NCBI RefSeq assembly: GCF_015674855.1
Contig: NZ_JADMLG010000021.1
Coordinates: forward strand, 20,968 to 84,967
Direction of reading: 5' to 3'
From: Nocardia bovistercoris
GTDB taxonomy: Bacteria > Actinomycetota > Actinomycetes > Mycobacteriales > Mycobacteriaceae
Length of the DNA stretch: 64,000 nt
Shown here: positions 25,243 to 33,997 of the stretch, piece by piece
How the letters are laid out: each line of letters starts with the position of its first letter
Position numbering within the stretch: the first letter of the stretch is position 1
Program-made: the position numbers and the translations under genes
Notes under the pieces: generated by a model
What the model was told of the DNA's origin: nothing
Seen by the model: the letters and a program-made list of their open reading frames with translations, nothing else
The model's database searches: none

Positions 25243-25722
25243 TCACACCCGTTCAGCGAGCCCGAGCAGCGGCGCGAGCACCTCCAACTGGTCGACCGCC
25301 GAGGCCAGGTCCGGCGCGAGCGGATGCAGCAGCACATGGTCGGCGCCCGCCGCGCGATGCGCCCGCAACCTCGCGGCGACCGCCTCGGGATCGCCCGCCG
25401 CGAGCACCGCGTCCATCAGCCGGTCGCTGCGCCGACCGACCACATCGGCATCGGTGTAGCCGAGCCTGCGGAAGTTCGCGGTGTACGGACTCGACTCGCC
25501 GCGGGTATCCAGCGCGACCACAGCGCGCAGCAACTCGCGCGCATGTTCCGGGGCGACGCCGGTGAGCAGGAACTGATGCGGGATAACCAGCGCCTCCGGG
25601 CCGAGCGCCGCCCTGGTCACCGCCGTCTGGGCCACCGGCTGGCTGAACGGGTGCGCGCCGTCGCCGCGGCGCGCCGCCAACGCAGGCGCCCCCGGGCCCC
25701 AGCGCGGCGAGCACCACGGCCG
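25243..25722 (-). pseudogene. LLM-class F420-dependent oxidoreductase, truncated and frameshifted
   Basis: Only the C-terminal half of a TIGR03620-like LLM oxidoreductase remains. In one frame one reads VVLAALGPG; after a single-base shift within the G5/C5 run at about 25690 the other frame continues ALAARRGDGAHPF and then AALGPEALVIPHQF...NFRRLGYTDADVVG...SDRLMDAVLAAGDPEAVAARLRAHRAAGADHVLLHPLA to a stop. The N-terminal half (substrate/F420 end) is missing, replaced by the region before the TetR gene. Loss of function is very likely. Confidence 0.75.
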
Positions 25723-25779
25723 ACCGCGCGAAGAGCCGGCGATATCTCGCGAACCCGCGAACGAGAGGAGAATCGCGGC

Positions 25780-26358
25780 ATGGAACGCACGCCGAGCGCG
25801 CGCCCGCTGCGCGCCGACGCCAAGCGCAACCGCGACCGCCTGCTCGAACGGGCCCGCGAGCTGTTCCTCGAACGCGGCATAGACGCGCCGCTCGAGGAGA
25901 TCGCCGCGCGCGCGGGCGTCGGCGTCGGCACCCTCTACCGCCACTTCCCGACCAGAGAGGCGCTGCTCGAGTACCTGCTGCGCGAGCGGTTCGACGCGCT
26001 CACCGAACTCGCGAACGAACTCGCACGGGAGTCGGAACCCGGTGCGGCGCTGCGGGAATGGACGCTGCGCTTCGTCGAGGCGACCACCGTCTACCGCGGG
26101 CTCGTCGGCGCGCTCACCGCGACGTTGCACGACCCGGGCTCGGCGCTGCACGCCGCGTGCGAGCGCATGCGCGGCGTGGGCGCCGATCTGCTCGCGCGCG
26201 CACGCGAGGCCGGTCGGATGCGCGCCGATGTGTCCACCGAGGAATTCCTCACCCTGGTCGCCGGGGTGGCCTGGTCGGGTGAGCAGATGCCCGACGCCTC
26301 GCCGCACGAGCGCCGCCGCCTGCTGTCGCTGATGTTCGAGGGGCTCGAGCGCGACTGA
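25780..26358 (+). CDS. TetR family transcriptional regulator
   Basis: A 192-residue TetR regulator. The helix-turn-helix is LLERARELFLERGIDAPLEEIAARAGVGVGTLYRHFPTREALLEYLL (residues 21-67), followed by an SbtR-like helical ligand domain. The ATG follows GAGAGGAGAATC. It lies upstream of, and in the same direction as, the latex-clearing protein gene, with a 367-bp gap. TetR regulators are found near lcp genes in other actinomycetes, so control of lcp is possible but unproven. It is equally close to the LLM pseudogene, whose former regulator it may be. Confidence 0.85.
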   Translation: MERTPSARPLRADAKRNRDRLLERARELFLERGIDAPLEEIAARAGVGVGTLYRHFPTREALLEYLLRERFDALTELANELARESEPGAALREWTLRFVEATTVYRGLVGALTATLHDPGSALHAACERMRGVGADLLARAREAGRMRADVSTEEFLTLVAGVAWSGEQMPDASPHERRRLLSLMFEGLERD

Positions 26359-26725
26359 GTCCGCTGCGTGCCTGAGCATTCTCCGGATCATCGATCTTCG
26401 TAGATGTGACCGACCGTTAACCCATGATCGTGATATCGCAGTCGACTCGAACTCCACGATCGACCCGGCGACCAGAGCTGGCGACACAACCGTTGTGCAC
26501 GGTAACAGCGCAGCTCAGAACGTTCAATTGACAGTAGAGGACAAAGTTCCGTAATCCTGGCCACCCTCCAGCAGAGTTGCCCCAAAGCAAGTACGTACCG
26601 GCTGGACGCTTGCTAAGTTAATGACTATTCCGATCGGTGTCGAAGCCGGAACGGTCCGACGCATCGCGCTAGAAGTCGACGCGATGAACCCGATCGCGAT
26701 GAACTCAATGAGGAGTAGCGAAGCC
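26359..26725. promoter_or_regulatory. Intergenic region upstream of lcp
   Basis: 367 bp without a gene. Separated inverted half-sites AGCAAG (26586-26591) and CTTGCT (26609-26614) lie about 110 bp before the lcp start and may mark a regulator site or part of a promoter. AAGCAAG/CTTGCTT halves also occur in KstR2 sites, but there the spacing is 2 bp, so this is not a KstR2 box. Confidence 0.35.
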
Positions 26726-27946
26726 ATGGACGATCTCAACAGGCGCGACGCATTGAAAGTGGGCAGTGCGTTGGGAGCCATCGGCGCGTTGGCGGTGGTC
26801 GCACCCGCCCGCGCGCAACCGTGGACCTGGTCGCCGGAAGGCTCGGTGGCGGGCGGCGGCGACGGCGCGGACCCGATGGGAGTCTGGGACGACGAAGCCG
26901 ACCCCGTGGTCGCCGACCTGCTCGACAACCACGACGTCACGGCGGTCAACGACCTACTGCGCACCTGGACCCGCAACGGCCAACCGCTGCCCGACGGTCT
27001 CCCGAACGGGCTGCGCGACTTCATGGAGTACGCGCGGCAGCTACCGCCGTGGGCCGACCAGGGCCAGTTGGCCACCGCCATCGAATTCAACTCCAAGCGC
27101 GGCCTCTACCTCGGCGTCCTGTACGGCCTCGCGAGCGGCATGATGAGCACCGTCATCCCCAAGGAAGCCCGCGCGGTCTACTACTCCAAGGGCGGCGGCG
27201 ACATGAAGGACCGCATCACCAAGACCGCCAAACTCGGCTACGACATCGGCACCGCCAACGCCTACGCGCCCGACGGCGAGATGATCGTCACCTGCGTCAA
27301 GACCCGGCTCGCGCACGCGGGCGTACGCCACCTGCTGCCGCGCTCCCCCGGCTGGTCTGCCGTCGCCGAGGAAGGCATCCCGATCAGCCAGAACGACATG
27401 ATGGTCACCTGGCACAGCCTGCCGACCACCGTCATGCGCCACCTCACCGCGTGGAAAGTCCCCATCCCCTCGGGCGAATCCGCCGCCTTCCTGCACTCGT
27501 GGCAACTCGCCGCGCACATGCTCGGCATCCGCGACGAATACATCCCCAACTCCTGGCCCGAAGCCGAATCCCAAGCCCGCCAAACCCTCGACCCCATCCT
27601 CAACGCCACCCCCGAAGGCATCAAACTCGCCGACATCCTCCTCGACCTCGGCGCCCAACTCGACCTCACCGTCCTCAGCAGAGGCGTGCTGAGCGCCTTC
27701 ACCCGCTTCCTACTCGGCGAACGCATCGCCGACTCGCTGTACATCGGCCGCGAACCCGTCTGGAGCCCGCTGCTCGAATTCAGCTGGGGCCCTTTCGTAG
27801 CCGTACGCGAAGGTCTACTCCCCGTGGTCCCCCTCGCCAAAGAGACCTACTGGCTCTTCGACGAGTTCCTCCGCCGCTTCGCCCTGCTCTACCTCAACGA
27901 ACTCCGCTTCACCATCAGCATCGAAATCCCTACCCGCAACCGCTGA
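26726..27946 (+). CDS. lcp: Latex-clearing protein (rubber oxygenase), Tat-exported
   Basis: A 406-residue DUF2236-family haem b oxygenase strongly resembling Lcp of Gordonia and Streptomyces K30. Lcp cleaves poly(cis-1,4-isoprene) outside the cell to oligo-isoprenoids with aldehyde and ketone ends. Shared blocks visible along its length are NGQPLPDGLP, FNSKRGLYLGVLYG, ARAVYYSKGG, DMKDRITKTAKLGYDIG, EMIVTCVKTRLAHAGVRHLLP, ISQNDMMVTWHSLPT and SWQLAAHMLGI. The N-terminus is a twin-arginine signal (NRRDALKVGSALGAIGALAVVAPARA). I chose the ATG at 26726, preceded by AGGAG; earlier in-frame ATGs would put the Tat motif too far in. A short poly-G/poly-C hairpin region lies downstream. Confidence 0.92.
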   Translation: MDDLNRRDALKVGSALGAIGALAVVAPARAQPWTWSPEGSVAGGGDGADPMGVWDDEADPVVADLLDNHDVTAVNDLLRTWTRNGQPLPDGLPNGLRDFMEYARQLPPWADQGQLATAIEFNSKRGLYLGVLYGLASGMMSTVIPKEARAVYYSKGGGDMKDRITKTAKLGYDIGTANAYAPDGEMIVTCVKTRLAHAGVRHLLPRSPGWSAVAEEGIPISQNDMMVTWHSLPTTVMRHLTAWKVPIPSGESAAFLHSWQLAAHMLGIRDEYIPNSWPEAESQARQTLDPILNATPEGIKLADILLDLGAQLDLTVLSRGVLSAFTRFLLGERIADSLYIGREPVWSPLLEFSWGPFVAVREGLLPVVPLAKETYWLFDEFLRRFALLYLNELRFTISIEIPTRNR

Positions 27947-27980
27947 CCCGTCCTCCGGACTCCCCACCGGAGGACACCCG

Positions 27981-28052
27981 GCGGCGGGGGGGGGCCCCCC
28001 CCCCCCCACCCCCCGCCCCCGGGCCCCCGCGGCCCCCGCGCCCGCCGCCTGC
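27981..28052. repeat. Poly-G/poly-C tract after lcp
   Basis: G9 (27986-27994) followed directly by C13 (27995-28007), then C-rich sequence with single interruptions to about 28052. It can fold as a G/C hairpin. A G-run abutting a C-run is also what two reads running into no-signal G calls from opposite sides would give, so the join may be artificial. No gene lies in 27947-28323. Confidence 0.75.
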
Positions 28053-28323
28053 CCGACGCGGCCCGCGAGTCCGCGTTCTCACGATCGCCGCCGGGTTCCG
28101 GATCGGCGACCGCATTCCGCACCGCTCGAGGTGATCCCAATCGTTGACACCGCGGCCGTCGGGCACGACGGTCGGCTCTCGCGTCCGTGACCACCCGTTT
28201 CCCCGGATGTACCGCCCGACACCGGGCCGCGTCCCCGCTCGCACATCGCGCCCGCGCGGTGGGTGCGGGGTGCTCCGCGTTGTGTCTCGGCGGTATCCGC
28301 GCGACGCAGAGGAACGGGAGACG

Positions 28324-29538
28324 ATGGCGGCGAAAGAATTGCATCTCGGGGTTGCGCTCGACGGGGCGGGGGCGCATCCCGCTGCTTGGCGGGAGCCGAA
28401 CTCTCGGCCCGCGGAGTTGTTCGGGCCCGCTTACTGGGTGGATCTGGTCGGCGTTGCCGAGCGCGGATTGCTCGACTTCGTGAGCATCGAGGACAGTCTC
28501 ACCGTTCCGTATGAGCGGCGGGTCGACGCCGACGGCGCCATCGACCGGGTGCGGGCGCGGCTGGACGCGCATCTGATCGCGGCGCGGGTCGCGCCCGTGA
28601 CTCGGCACATCGGGCTGATTCCGACGATCACCACCACCCATACCGAGCCGTTCCACGTGTCCACCGCTGTCGCCACGCTCGACTACACCTCGCGCGGGCG
28701 GGCCGGGTGGCAGGTCAGGGTGTCGGGAACGCCGGAGGAGGCGGCGCATTTCGGGCGGCGTGCGGTGCCCGAGCTCACCGATGCCGAACTCGCCGAGGCC
28801 GTGTCCTCGGGTGTGTTCCCGCCGCCGGTGGTCGAGTTGTTCGACGAGACCGCCGATGTCGTGGAAGTGGTGCGGCGGCTGTGGGACAGCTGGGAGGACG
28901 GCGCCGAGATTCGCGATGTCGCCGACCGGCGGTTCATCGATCGCGACAAACTGCATTACGTCGATTTCCGGAGCAGCCATTTCAGTGTCAGAGGGCCTTC
29001 GATCACGCCGCGCCCGCCGCAGGGGCAGCCGGTGGTCGCGGCGCTGGCGCACGCGCCGCTGATCTACGAATTCGCCGCTCGCGCAGCCGATCTGGTCTTC
29101 GTCACCCCGGCGCTGGACGCAGGTCCCGACGCGGTGCTCACCCAGGTCCGCGACGCCGCGACCCGCGTCGGACGCACGGGCGAAGCGCTGCGCGTCTACG
29201 CCGATCTGGTCGTATTCCTCGACACCGCCGCCGAATCCGGCGCGCGCCGACTGACCCGGCTCGACGAACTCGCGGGCCGCGAATTCGGTTCCGACGCGGC
29301 GATTTTCACCGGCAGCGCCGACGAACTCGCGGATCTGCTGCTGGACTGGTCCGGGCGCGGCGTCGACGGTTTCCGGCTGCGCCCCGGCGTCGCGGTGGAC
29401 GACCTGAACGCCGTCGCGGATCAGCTCGTCCCGATCCTGCACGGCCGCAATGCATTCCGCACCACTTACCCCAACGGTTCGCTGCGCGCCCTGCTCGGCC
29501 TGCCGACCACCGTCCCCAATCGTTACGCGACTGTCTGA
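28324..29538 (+). CDS. LLM-class flavin-dependent monooxygenase
   Basis: A 404-residue luciferase-like protein. The N-terminal strand ELHLGVALDGAG, FVSIEDSLTVPYERR, the TITTTHTEPFHVSTAVATLDYTSRGRAGWQVRVSGTPEEAAHFGRR block (NtaA/SnaA-type FMN site) and the C-terminal VPILHGRNAFRTTYPNGSLRALLGLP fit the NtaA/DszA subgroup, which uses reduced flavin from a separate reductase. The ATG at 28324 follows GGGAGACG. It lies 11 bp from a second LLM gene. The substrate is unknown. No small flavin reductase is visible nearby. Confidence 0.87.
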   Translation: MAAKELHLGVALDGAGAHPAAWREPNSRPAELFGPAYWVDLVGVAERGLLDFVSIEDSLTVPYERRVDADGAIDRVRARLDAHLIAARVAPVTRHIGLIPTITTTHTEPFHVSTAVATLDYTSRGRAGWQVRVSGTPEEAAHFGRRAVPELTDAELAEAVSSGVFPPPVVELFDETADVVEVVRRLWDSWEDGAEIRDVADRRFIDRDKLHYVDFRSSHFSVRGPSITPRPPQGQPVVAALAHAPLIYEFAARAADLVFVTPALDAGPDAVLTQVRDAATRVGRTGEALRVYADLVVFLDTAAESGARRLTRLDELAGREFGSDAAIFTGSADELADLLLDWSGRGVDGFRLRPGVAVDDLNAVADQLVPILHGRNAFRTTYPNGSLRALLGLPTTVPNRYATV

Positions 29539-29549
29539 GCGAGGTCACC

Positions 29550-30911
29550 GTGAGCAATCGACGCAAGCAGGTCATTCTCGGCGCCTACCTGGGCGGGGTC
29601 AACCACCACACCGCCTGGTGGCATCCCGAGGCGGGCAGCCAGATCGATTTCAGCAGTTTCGAACACACCGCGCGCACCGCCGAACGCGGAAAGTTCGACT
29701 TCTTCTTCCTCGCGGAGGGGCTCATCCTGCGCGAACGCGCCGGGAAGATCTTCGACCAGGACATCATCGGGCGCCCGGACACCTTCACCGTGCTGGCCTC
29801 CCTCGCGGCGGTCACCGAACATCTGGGTCTGGCGGGCACCATCAACGCCACCTTCAACGAGCCCTACGAACTGGCGCGGCGCTTCGCGAGCCTGGATCAC
29901 CTCTCCGGCGGGCGCGCGGCCTGGAATGTGGTGACCTCCTTCGACGCCTTCACCGGCCAGAACTTCCGGCGCGGCGGCTTCCTCGATCCGGCCGACCGCT
30001 ACGTGCGCGCCGAGCAGACGTTGAACGCCGTTCGCGCCCTGTGGGATTCGTGGGACGCCGGAGATGTGGTCGCCGACCGCGACACCGGCCGCTTCCTCGC
30101 CCGACCCGAGGCGGGCTCGTTCGCTTTCTCCGGCAGTCAATTCGACATCTCCGGCCGGTTCACGGTGCCGCGCAGCCCGCAGGGGCGACCGGTGATCCTC
30201 CAGGCGGGCGTGTCGCCGCAGGGTCGCGATTTCGCGGCCGCCAACGCCGACGCGATCTTCTCCCCCTACGGGAAACTGCCGGAGGCCGCGGAGTTCTACC
30301 GCGACATCAAGGCGAGGGCGGTGGCGGCGGGTCGCGCGGCCGACGACATCAAGATCCTGCCCTCGGCGAGTTTCGTCCTCGGCGACACCGAGGCCGAGGC
30401 GCGCGAGAAGTACCACACGATCCGCGACGAACAGGTCACCGGGCAGACCGCGCTGATCCTGCTGGAGCAGATCTGGAACCGCGACCTGTCCGCCTACGAT
30501 CCCGATGGCCCGGTCCCCGACATCGACCCCGATCCGGAGGCGCCCGCATTCATCCAGGGCCGCGCTTTCCTGCACCAGGACCGTTTCGCCACCGCCGCCC
30601 GACTGCGCGAGGTCGCCGAGGCGAAGAAGCTGTCGCTGCGCGGGGTGGTGATCGACCAGTTCGAGCGCGGCCCCCTGGTCGGCACCCCGGCCCAGGTCGC
30701 CGCGCACATCGACGACTTCGTCGACGGCGACGGCTCCGACGGCTTCATCCTCGGCTCTCACCTGGTGCCGTGGGGCCTGGACGAATTCGTGGACCGGGTG
30801 GTTCCGCTGCTCCAGGACCGCGGCGTCCTGCGCGCCGACTACACCGGCGTCACCCTGCGCGACAATCTCGGCCTGCGACCGCTGCCGTCGGAGGCGGTCG
30901 CTTCTCGGTAG
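29550..30911 (+). CDS. LLM-class monooxygenase, NtaA/SnaA/DszA family
   Basis: A 453-residue enzyme with the full NtaA/DszA pattern: ILGAYLGGVNHHTAWWHPE at the N-terminus, FDFFFLAEGLILRERAG, TFTVLASLAAVTEHLGLAGTINATFNEPYELARRFASLDHLSGGRAAWNVVTS and SPQGRPVILQAGVSPQGRDFAA. These flavin-dependent enzymes oxidise C-N, C-S or C-C bonds of hydrophobic compounds. The GTG start follows GAGGTCACC, 11 bp after the first LLM gene, so they are co-transcribed. Divergence between the two suggests different substrates or a sequential pathway. Confidence 0.9.
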   Translation: MSNRRKQVILGAYLGGVNHHTAWWHPEAGSQIDFSSFEHTARTAERGKFDFFFLAEGLILRERAGKIFDQDIIGRPDTFTVLASLAAVTEHLGLAGTINATFNEPYELARRFASLDHLSGGRAAWNVVTSFDAFTGQNFRRGGFLDPADRYVRAEQTLNAVRALWDSWDAGDVVADRDTGRFLARPEAGSFAFSGSQFDISGRFTVPRSPQGRPVILQAGVSPQGRDFAAANADAIFSPYGKLPEAAEFYRDIKARAVAAGRAADDIKILPSASFVLGDTEAEAREKYHTIRDEQVTGQTALILLEQIWNRDLSAYDPDGPVPDIDPDPEAPAFIQGRAFLHQDRFATAARLREVAEAKKLSLRGVVIDQFERGPLVGTPAQVAAHIDDFVDGDGSDGFILGSHLVPWGLDEFVDRVVPLLQDRGVLRADYTGVTLRDNLGLRPLPSEAVASR

Positions 30912-30940
30912 CCATTACAAGACTGGACGGTCTTCTGAAT

Positions 30941-30982
30941 CCGCCGACGACCTCCGCCCCGCGGCGGTATCGTCGGAGGCGG
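30941..30982 (+). terminator. Possible hairpin between LLM and P450-ferredoxin genes
   Basis: CCGCCGACGA ... TCGTCGGAGGCGG can form a long imperfect stem with an inner GC-rich stem-loop (CCGCCCCGCGGCGG region). There is no U-tract. It lies 30 bp after the LLM stop. The remainder of 30912-31100 shows no gene. Confidence 0.4.
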
Positions 30983-31100
30983 TTCAGGATGTGGTTCGGG
31001 AGCTCCGTGGCGGGTGCGGGCAGTCGCGCACCACGTGGGTGGACAGCGGTGCGGCCGCGTGTCCCGGTGTCGTCACAGTCGCGAGAATCGAGTTGCCGCC

Positions 31101-31328
31101 GTGAGACTCGTCGTCGATCTCAACCGTTGCCAGGGCTACGCCCAGTGCGCGTTCCTCGCCCCGAACGTCTTCACCCTGCACGGCGAGGAAGCGCTGCTCT
31201 ACGACGCGGCGCCCGCCGAATCCGAGCACGCGCGGGTGTGGCAGGCCACCGCGGCCTGCCCGGTGCGTGCGATCGTCACCGACGAGGGCCCGTTCATCGA
31301 GTCGACCGCGCCGACGGGGCCGCGGTGA
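31101..31328 (+). CDS. [3Fe-4S]-type ferredoxin of the P450 system
   Basis: A 75-residue ferredoxin with CQGYAQC (C-x5-C) and CPVRAI. The GTG at 31101 (MRLVVDLNRCQG) is the natural start. Its stop overlaps the GTG of the ferredoxin reductase gene (GTGA), and a P450 follows, so its role as carrier between reductase and P450 is well supported by context. It is the fourth small ferredoxin in the window and differs from the other three. Confidence 0.9.
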   Translation: MRLVVDLNRCQGYAQCAFLAPNVFTLHGEEALLYDAAPAESEHARVWQATAACPVRAIVTDEGPFIESTAPTGPR

Positions 31329-32755
31329 AGGTCGAGACCGGGTTCTACGCCACCGTCGCGCAGGCCCGCCGCGCCAGTCGGATAGTCATCGTCGGCGCCT
31401 CGCTCGCGGGGTTGCGCGCCGCGGAAAGCCTTCGGGCGGGCGGCTTCTCGGGTTCGCTGACGATCATCGGGGAGGAGCCGCACCCGCCCTACGATCGCCC
31501 GCCGCTGTCCAAGGCGGTGCTGCTCGGGCTGTCCGCGCCCGAACACACCGAACTGCCCGGCGATTCCGAGGTGGACGCCCGCTGGATTCTCGGCACCCGC
31601 GCCACCGGACTCGACCTGGACGCGAACCGCATCCGCCTCGACGGCGGCGGCGAGATCGAATTCGACCAGGCCCTGCTCGCCACCGGCGTGCGCGCGCGAC
31701 CGTGGCCCAACCCCGAGGAGGCCGCGCTCGACGGCGTCTTCGTCCTGCGCACCCGCGACCACGCCGCGCGGTTGGCCAGGAGTCTGGCGGCGCGCCCGAA
31801 CCGGGTGCTGGTGATCGGCGGCGGCTTCACCGGCTCCGAGATCGCCTCGGTGTGCCGCGAACTCGACCTGCCGGTCACGGTGACCGAACGCGGGCCCGCG
31901 CCGCTGGTCGGCGCACTCGGCGGGATGCTCGGCGGGATCGCCGCGCGCCTGCAGCGCGACCACGGCGTCGACCTGCGCACCGAGACCTCGGTGACCCGCC
32001 TCGATGGCGACGGGGACGGCCGGGTGGTGCGCGCGCATTTCACGCGGGGCGATCCGCTCGAGGTGGATCTCGTCGTCGTCGCGCTCGGCGCGGTCCGCAA
32101 TACCGAATGGCTGGCCGATTCGGGCATCGCGGCCGGACCGCGCGGCATCGCCTGCGACACCGGCTGCCGTGTCTTCGACATCAACGGCCTGATCACCGAC
32201 CACATCTTCACCGCGGGCGATGTGGCGCGCGCGCCGAATCCGCTCTACGACTACCAGATGATCGCGCTGGAGCACTGGGGCAACGCGGTCGGCCAGGCCG
32301 AGGTCGCCGCGCACAACATGCTGCACGCGGGTCGGGTGCGCCGCGCCCACCTCGAGGTGCCCGCGTTCTGGTCGAGCCAGTTCGGGGTGAACATCAAATC
32401 CGTCGGCATACCGACCTTCGCCGACCAGGTCGCCGTCACGCAGGGCTCACTGAACCAGAACCGGTTCGTCGCCACCTACGGCCATCGCGGCCGGGTGACC
32501 GCGGCGGTGTCCTTCGACCAGGGCAAGTGGATGGACTTCTATCGCGGCCTGATCGAGTCGGCGGCGGCTTTCCCGCCCGAGTTCAGCGTGCTCGACCCGC
32601 CCGAATCCACCGAGATCCATCCCGTCCGGTGGCGTGACCCGGCGACGCTGAGCCACGGCCCGACCGTCTGCGTCACCGGCTATTTCCCCGACGAACGCAC
32701 GATGTCGGTCATCGAAGGCCCGCGCGCTTCGGCAGGCCACCACTGGCCGAGCTGA
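31325..32755 (+). CDS. FAD-dependent ferredoxin reductase
   Basis: A 476-residue pyridine-nucleotide-disulphide-type ferredoxin reductase (putidaredoxin/rubredoxin reductase group). The FAD site is VIVGASLAGLRAAESL, the FAD-loop EEPHPPYDRPPLSKA, the NAD(P)H site VLVIGGGFTGSEIASV, and the second FAD motif DHIFTAGDVARAP. It is longer than the usual 400 residues. The extra C-terminal part (from about residue 400, including SVLDPPESTEIHPVRW) may be a family-specific extension. Translationally coupled to the ferredoxin and 36 bp upstream of the P450 gene, it completes a class I electron chain. Confidence 0.9.
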   Translation: MKVETGFYATVAQARRASRIVIVGASLAGLRAAESLRAGGFSGSLTIIGEEPHPPYDRPPLSKAVLLGLSAPEHTELPGDSEVDARWILGTRATGLDLDANRIRLDGGGEIEFDQALLATGVRARPWPNPEEAALDGVFVLRTRDHAARLARSLAARPNRVLVIGGGFTGSEIASVCRELDLPVTVTERGPAPLVGALGGMLGGIAARLQRDHGVDLRTETSVTRLDGDGDGRVVRAHFTRGDPLEVDLVVVALGAVRNTEWLADSGIAAGPRGIACDTGCRVFDINGLITDHIFTAGDVARAPNPLYDYQMIALEHWGNAVGQAEVAAHNMLHAGRVRRAHLEVPAFWSSQFGVNIKSVGIPTFADQVAVTQGSLNQNRFVATYGHRGRVTAAVSFDQGKWMDFYRGLIESAAAFPPEFSVLDPPESTEIHPVRWRDPATLSHGPTVCVTGYFPDERTMSVIEGPRASAGHHWPS

Positions 32756-32791
32756 CACCCGACGCCCCGGCGGAGCAGGAAGGACCTACCC

Positions 32792-33997
32792 ATGGCGACC
32801 GAGGAACTGCTGCGGGAGATCATGGATCCGGCCAATCGCGCCGATCCCTACCCCCTGTGGGCCGAGTTGCGCCGCACGCGCGTGGCCCGCCAGGACACCG
32901 GCGCCTACATGGTCGGCGGCTATCACGACGTGCTCGCGCTGCTGCACGATCCTCGGGTCAGTTCGGATCGGCGGCACCGCACCGGAGCCGCGGACGCCGT
33001 CTCCGATGGCGAAGCGCAGTTTCCCGGCGCGGCGAATCCGCCGTTCATCCGGTTGGATCCACCCGAACACGACCGGTTGCGCCGCATGCTCACCCGGCCG
33101 TTCGGGCCGCCGCACTCCCCCGACCGCGTCGACTCCATGCGCGCGGAACTGCACGCCATCGTGGTGTCGCTGGTCGACGAACTCGTGGACCGCGATCGCG
33201 TGGACCTGGTCGATGACTTCGCCTACCCGTTCCCGGTCACGGTGATCTGCCGTCTGCTCGGGGTGCCGAAGCAGGACGAGCCGCGCTTCCACGTGTGGGC
33301 CGACGCGCTGGTCGCCGCCATCGACCCGACCGGGCAGACCACCGCCGAGCAGGCGCAGCTGGAGATGGCGCGGTACATGGCCGGGCTGATCGCCGAACGG
33401 CGCGAGTCGCCCCGCGACGACATGCTGACCGGACTCGTGGCCGACGAGGGGCCCGACGGCACGCTCACCCTGCCGGAGTTGATCGTGAACGCGATCCTGT
33501 TGTTCATCGCGGGTCACGAGACCACGGTGAACCTCATCACCAACGGCATGCTCACCCTGTTCCGCGACCCGGAGCTGCTCGAGCGTCTGCGGCGGTCGCC
33601 GGAACTGATGCCGATGGCGGTGGAGGAACTGTTGCGTTTCGAACCGCCGGTGCAGATGATTCCGAATCGCACGCCGTTGGCCGATATCGAGATCGACGGT
33701 GTCACGATTCCCGCCGGGTCGCAGTTGATTCTGGGGCTGGCCTCGGGCAATCGCGATCCGCGCCGGTTCGACGATCCCGACCGGTTCGTCCCCGACCGTC
33801 CCGATATTCGCCATCTCGGCCTCGGCAGCGGCGTGCACAGTTGTTTCGGCGCACCGCTGGCGCGGCTGGAGGGCCAGATGGCGTTGACCGAAATCATTCG
33901 GCGCCTGCCGAATCCGCGTCTCGCGCAGGATCCGCCGCCGTATCGACCCAATCCCGTACTGCGCGGTCCGCGCCATTTGCTGGTCGACTGCGGCTGA
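32792..33997 (+). CDS. Cytochrome P450
   Basis: A 401-residue soluble bacterial P450. The I-helix reads FIAGHETTVN, the K-helix EELLR (ExxR), and the haem loop LGLGSGVHSCFGAPLARLE with the cysteine ligand in HSCFG. The ATG follows AGGAAGGACCTACCC. It is the last gene of a fdx-reductase-P450 set and probably also served by the two upstream LLM genes in one pathway. The CYP family cannot be assigned by eye, and hydroxylation of a terpenoid, fatty acid or xenobiotic is possible. Confidence 0.93.
   Translation: MATEELLREIMDPANRADPYPLWAELRRTRVARQDTGAYMVGGYHDVLALLHDPRVSSDRRHRTGAADAVSDGEAQFPGAANPPFIRLDPPEHDRLRRMLTRPFGPPHSPDRVDSMRAELHAIVVSLVDELVDRDRVDLVDDFAYPFPVTVICRLLGVPKQDEPRFHVWADALVAAIDPTGQTTAEQAQLEMARYMAGLIAERRESPRDDMLTGLVADEGPDGTLTLPELIVNAILLFIAGHETTVNLITNGMLTLFRDPELLERLRRSPELMPMAVEELLRFEPPVQMIPNRTPLADIEIDGVTIPAGSQLILGLASGNRDPRRFDDPDRFVPDRPDIRHLGLGSGVHSCFGAPLARLEGQMALTEIIRRLPNPRLAQDPPPYRPNPVLRGPRHLLVDCG

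Noticed and set aside
26586..26614. AGCAAG...CTTGCT as a KstR2 box upstream of lcp
   Set aside because: The halves are 17 bases apart, while KstR2 sites have a two-base spacer.
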